This document shows, one piece after another, positions 4,337 through 7,262 of a stretch of 7,262 nt of DNA. Every line of letters begins with the position of its first letter. Positions within the stretch are counted from its first letter, which is position 1. The notes below the pieces were generated by a model. The model saw only the letters and a list, made by a program, of their open reading frames with translations. It did not search any database and was not told the origin of the DNA. Both the position numbers and the translations under genes were made by a program. The DNA is from JAWVZU01 sp033722075 (GTDB taxonomy: Bacteria > Pseudomonadota > Gammaproteobacteria > Xanthomonadales > SZUA-38), in NCBI GenBank assembly GCA_033722075.1, contig JAWVZU010000210.1:1-7262 (forward strand), in the 5' to 3' direction.

Positions 4337-6934
4337 GTGGCCGAACACGCAAAAGAGGTTTTGCTCGTCAACCTGGAAGACGAGATGCGGCAATCCTACC
4401 TCGATTACGCCATGAGCGTGATCGTCGGGCGGGCGCTGCCGGATGTTCGCGACGGCTTGAAGCCCGTCCATCGCCGCGTACTTTACGCGATGAAGGAACT
4501 GGGCAACGACTGGAACAAGGCGTACAAGAAATCGGCACGGGTCGTCGGTGATGTCATAGGTAAGTACCATCCCCACGGGGATGCGGCGGTCTACGACACG
4601 ATCGTGCGGATGGCCCAGCCCTTTGCCATGCGCTATCTGCTCGTCGACGGGCAGGGCAACTTCGGTTCCGTCGACGGCGATGCGCCGGCGGCCATGCGTT
4701 ATACGGAAGTGCGCATGTCACGCCTGGCCCACGATCTCCTGCGGGATATCGAGAAGGAGACGGTCGATTTCGTACCGAACTACGACGAAACCGAGTCCGA
4801 ACCGACGGTTCTGCCGACGCTGATTCCGGCATTGCTGACCAACGGATCGGCCGGGATTGCCGTCGGTATGGCGACCAACATCCCGCCGCACAACCTGGAC
4901 GAGGTCATCTCGGCGACGATTGCGTTGATCGACGACTCGGACCTGACCGTCGACGACCTCCTGGACTACCTGCCCGGACCCGATTTCCCGACCGGTGCCA
5001 TCATCAACGGCGCTGCCGGCATCCGCGCCGCCTACCGGACCGGCCGCGGGCGGATCTACGTGCGGGCCCTGACCGAGATCGAGGAGATGGACTCGGGGCG
5101 GCAGGCGATCATCGTCACCGAGCTGCCCTACCAGGTGAACAAGGCGCGGCTGCTCGAGAAGATTGCCGAGCTGGTCAAGGACAAGAAGATAGAGGGAATC
5201 ACCGAACTCCGCGACGAATCCGACAAGGATGGGATGCGGATGGTCATCGAACTGCGCCGCGGCGAAGTCGCCGAGGTGGTGCTGAACAACCTGTTCCAGC
5301 ACACCCAGCTGCAGAACGTCTTCGGGATCAACATGGTTGCTCTGGTCGATGGCCAGCCGCGCCTGCTCAATCTCAAGGAGATTCTCGAGGCCTTCATCCG
5401 CCACCGCCGCGAGGTGGTGACCCGGCGCACCCTGTTCGACCTGCGGAAGGCGCGGGCCCGGGCCCATGTCCTCGAGGGCCTCGCCGTGGCCCTGGCCAAT
5501 ATCGATCCGATCATCGAGCTGATCAAGGCTTCCGCCAGTCCCAGCGATGCGAAGGAACAGCTGCTGGCGCGACGCTGGGATGCCGGCCTCGTTCGGACCA
5601 TGCTCGATCGCGCCGGTTCGTCGGCATCGCGCCCGGACGACCTCGACGAGGGCGTCGGTCTCGGTGAGGACGGCTATCAGCTGTCGGCCACCCAGGCCCA
5701 GGCCATCCTGGACCTGAAACTCAATCGCCTGACGGGTCTCGAGCAGGAAAAGCTGATCAAGGAATACGAGGAGATCCTCGAGCACATCGTGGAGCTGCTT
5801 TCCATCCTGTCCGACCCGGACAAGCTCATGTCGGTGATTCGCGACGAACTCACCGAGATCAAGGAGCAGTTCGGCGACGAGCGGCGCACGCGCATCGATC
5901 AGGATCACGTGGGCCTGAGCCTCGAGGATCTGATCAGCGAAGAGGACGTGGTCGTCACCCTTTCCCACTCGGGCTACGCGAAGGCCCAGCCGCTCGAGTC
6001 CTACCGCGCCCAGCGGCGCGGCGGTCGCGGCAAGAGTGCGACTGCCATGAAAGAGGACGATTTCGTCGACAAGCTGTGGATCGCCAACACGCACGACACG
6101 TTGCTGTGCTTCACCTCCGCCGGCAAGGTCTACTGGATCAAGGTCTACGAGCTGCCTCAGGCCAGTCGCGCCTCCCGGGGCAAGCCGATCGTGAACCTGC
6201 TGCCGCTGGAAGCCGACGAACGGGTCAACGCGGTACTACCGATCCGGGAATTTGCCGACGATCAATATGTGTTTTTTTCGACCCGCGGCGGCATCGTGAA
6301 GAAGACTGCGCTCAGCGCCTATTCGCGACCGCGCAGCACCGGGATCATTGCCATCGATCTCGAAGAGGATGATCTTCTCGTCGACGTCGCGATTACTTCC
6401 GGGAAGGATGACATCCTGCTTTTCTCCAGCGGGGGCAAGGCGATCCGTTTCGAGGAAGACGGGGTGCGGCCCATGGGGCGAGTGGCCCGCGGGGTCATCG
6501 GCCTGCGTCTCCCGGAGAACGAGGTGGTGGTCTCCATGATCGTGGCGGACGGACGACACATCCTGACGCTCACCGAGCGGGGCTACGGCAAGCGAACCCA
6601 ACTCGATGAATATCCGCGCCACAACCGCGGCGGCCAGGGGGTCATTTCCATCCAGGCATCGGACCGCAACGGCCAGTGCATCGGCGCCGTCCAGGTCAGC
6701 GACGACGACGAGTTGATGCTGATCAGCAATGCCGGAACACTGGTGCGCACCCGGGCCGAAGAGGTCTCGCTGCTTGGGCGCAACACCCAGGGGGTCACAC
6801 TGATCCGACTGGCGGACGAGGAATCGCTTGTCGGGGTGGCCCAGATCGAGGCGCTGGAGGAGGAAGGCGAAGAACCGGGAGAAGAGACGCCGGAAGACGG
6901 AGACACTCGGGACGAGGAGCCGGATGAGTCCTGA
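4337..6934 (+). CDS. gyrA: DNA gyrase subunit A
   Basis: 865 residues (E. coli GyrA: 875). It forms the A2B2 gyrase with GyrB, breaking and rejoining DNA to add negative supercoils with ATP. GTG 4337 aligns with the E. coli N-terminus; the Shine-Dalgarno is weak. The breakage-reunion domain spans about 30-520, with the DNA-linked Tyr122 in AAMRYTE (118-124) and the quinolone region at 67-106. Position 83 is Ala (HPHGDAAVYD, 78-87), where E. coli has Ser; Asp87 is kept. A long coiled-coil stretch lies near 475-525. The C-terminal pinwheel begins with the GyrA box QRRGGRG (559-565), which ParC lacks and which is needed for DNA wrapping, so this is GyrA and not ParC. A second box-like HNRGGQG lies at 762-768. 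The protein ends in a strongly acidic tail (about 841-865), like that of E. coli GyrA, which affects supercoiling there. A thioesterase gene overlaps its last 11 bases. Confidence 0.98.
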   Translation: MAEHAKEVLLVNLEDEMRQSYLDYAMSVIVGRALPDVRDGLKPVHRRVLYAMKELGNDWNKAYKKSARVVGDVIGKYHPHGDAAVYDTIVRMAQPFAMRYLLVDGQGNFGSVDGDAPAAMRYTEVRMSRLAHDLLRDIEKETVDFVPNYDETESEPTVLPTLIPALLTNGSAGIAVGMATNIPPHNLDEVISATIALIDDSDLTVDDLLDYLPGPDFPTGAIINGAAGIRAAYRTGRGRIYVRALTEIEEMDSGRQAIIVTELPYQVNKARLLEKIAELVKDKKIEGITELRDESDKDGMRMVIELRRGEVAEVVLNNLFQHTQLQNVFGINMVALVDGQPRLLNLKEILEAFIRHRREVVTRRTLFDLRKARARAHVLEGLAVALANIDPIIELIKASASPSDAKEQLLARRWDAGLVRTMLDRAGSSASRPDDLDEGVGLGEDGYQLSATQAQAILDLKLNRLTGLEQEKLIKEYEEILEHIVELLSILSDPDKLMSVIRDELTEIKEQFGDERRTRIDQDHVGLSLEDLISEEDVVVTLSHSGYAKAQPLESYRAQRRGGRGKSATAMKEDDFVDKLWIANTHDTLLCFTSAGKVYWIKVYELPQASRASRGKPIVNLLPLEADERVNAVLPIREFADDQYVFFSTRGGIVKKTALSAYSRPRSTGIIAIDLEEDDLLVDVAITSGKDDILLFSSGGKAIRFEEDGVRPMGRVARGVIGLRLPENEVVVSMIVADGRHILTLTERGYGKRTQLDEYPRHNRGGQGVISIQASDRNGQCIGAVQVSDDDELMLISNAGTLVRTRAEEVSLLGRNTQGVTLIRLADEESLVGVAQIEALEEEGEEPGEETPEDGDTRDEEPDES
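6914..6919 (+). promoter_or_regulatory. Shine-Dalgarno site for the thioesterase gene, inside gyrA
   Basis: GAGGAG lies within the codons for the gyrA acidic tail and ends 4 bases before the ATG at 6924. It supports that start even though it overlaps gyrA. The other nearby ATG, at 6934, is in a different frame and soon meets a stop. Confidence 0.6.
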
Positions 6935-7262
6935 TGCGTGGCCGGTGGTCATCCTGCGGCATGTGAAATGGGGCGAAATGGACGCCTTTGGCCATGTGAA
7001 CAACACCGTGTATTTCCGCTACTTCGAGGACGTGCGCATCGCTCATTTCGACGCACTCGGGGTCATGCGGGTCATGGAGGAGCAGGGCCTCGGTCCGATC
7101 CTGGCGTCGACGCGGGCACGCTTCAAGGCGGCCCTGACCTATCCAGACGAAGTCGAGATCCGGTCCCGCATCCGGGACCTGGAGAACGACCGCTTCCGGA
7201 TGGAATACGCGGTGTTCAGCCTGGGGCTGGAGCGCGTCGCCTGCGAAGGCGAGGGACTGATC
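6924..7262 (+). CDS. Hotdog-fold acyl-CoA thioesterase, YbgC/FadM-like (3' partial)
   Basis: 113 codons are visible from ATG 6924 to the right edge, open throughout; family members are usually about 130-160 residues, so most of the protein is here. The N-terminal motif VKWGEMDAFGHVNNTVYFRYFE (in pieces: VKWGEMDAFG at 14-23, HVNNTVYFRYFE at 24-35) is the signature of the 4-hydroxybenzoyl-CoA thioesterase family. Asp20 is the expected catalytic residue, and His24-Val-Asn-Asn begins the central hotdog helix. Such enzymes hydrolyse acyl-CoA thioesters in the cytoplasm; the substrate cannot be told from sequence. The start overlaps the gyrA end by 11 bases and has a Shine-Dalgarno inside gyrA, so it is probably co-transcribed with gyrA. 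No role in DNA topology is implied. Confidence 0.88.
   Translation, partial: MSPDAWPVVILRHVKWGEMDAFGHVNNTVYFRYFEDVRIAHFDALGVMRVMEEQGLGPILASTRARFKAALTYPDEVEIRSRIRDLENDRFRMEYAVFSLGLERVACEGEGLI

Noticed and set aside
3088..4371. A frame on the minus strand that stays open for about 1.28 kb upstream of the cyclophilin start
   Set aside because: It is the complement of mtnA and the start of gyrA. Its translation lacks domain character and is rich in Arg and Gly/Gln typical of antisense GC-rich frames; the cyclophilin has its own signal peptide at 3087.
4718..6094. 458-codon open frame antisense to gyrA
   Set aside because: It is a shadow of a highly conserved gene: low-complexity Leu/Val/Asp/Gln composition, no recognisable motif and no ribosome site considered convincing.

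Overview
The window reads as a chromosomal segment of a Gram-negative, GC-rich gammaproteobacterium. The evidence is lpxH (lipid A synthesis), a GyrA that aligns with the E. coli protein without offset through the active-site region, a cyclophilin-lpxH gene pair as in E. coli, and mtnA directly upstream of gyrA as in Pseudomonas and Xanthomonas relatives. An IPTL-CTERM protein next to dockerin- and cohesin-like proteins hints at the Lysobacterales/Chromatiales side (Wenzhouxiangella-like), but that placement is an inference from memory.

Region 1 (1-1712) is accessory and encodes exported proteins. It opens with the 3' end of a gene whose product ends in a dockerin type I-like calcium-binding module. 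Fifteen bases later comes a small secreted protein with a cohesin-like domain. After a terminator and an extended -10 promoter there is a second cohesin-like protein carrying an IPTL-CTERM surface-sorting tail. Cohesin and dockerin modules are binding partners in cellulosomes, so this is the most unusual part of the window: a possible non-cellulosomal cohesin-dockerin surface assembly. A strong hairpin terminator that can work in both directions closes it.

Region 2 (1730-3122, minus strand) is a two-gene operon: an exported cyclophilin-type peptidyl-prolyl isomerase followed by lpxH, which starts at TTG and overlaps the upstream stop codon by four bases.

Region 3 (3163-7262, plus strand) diverges from region 2. 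It holds mtnA (methionine salvage), then gyrA with its own extended -10 promoter and a large inverted repeat in the predicted 5' leader, then the start of a hotdog-fold acyl-CoA thioesterase that overlaps gyrA by 11 bases and runs off the window. The genes of regions 2 and 3 are housekeeping and do not form one pathway. All intergenic gaps are short (139 bases at most), and I see no tRNA, rRNA, CRISPR array, insertion sequence or phage gene.
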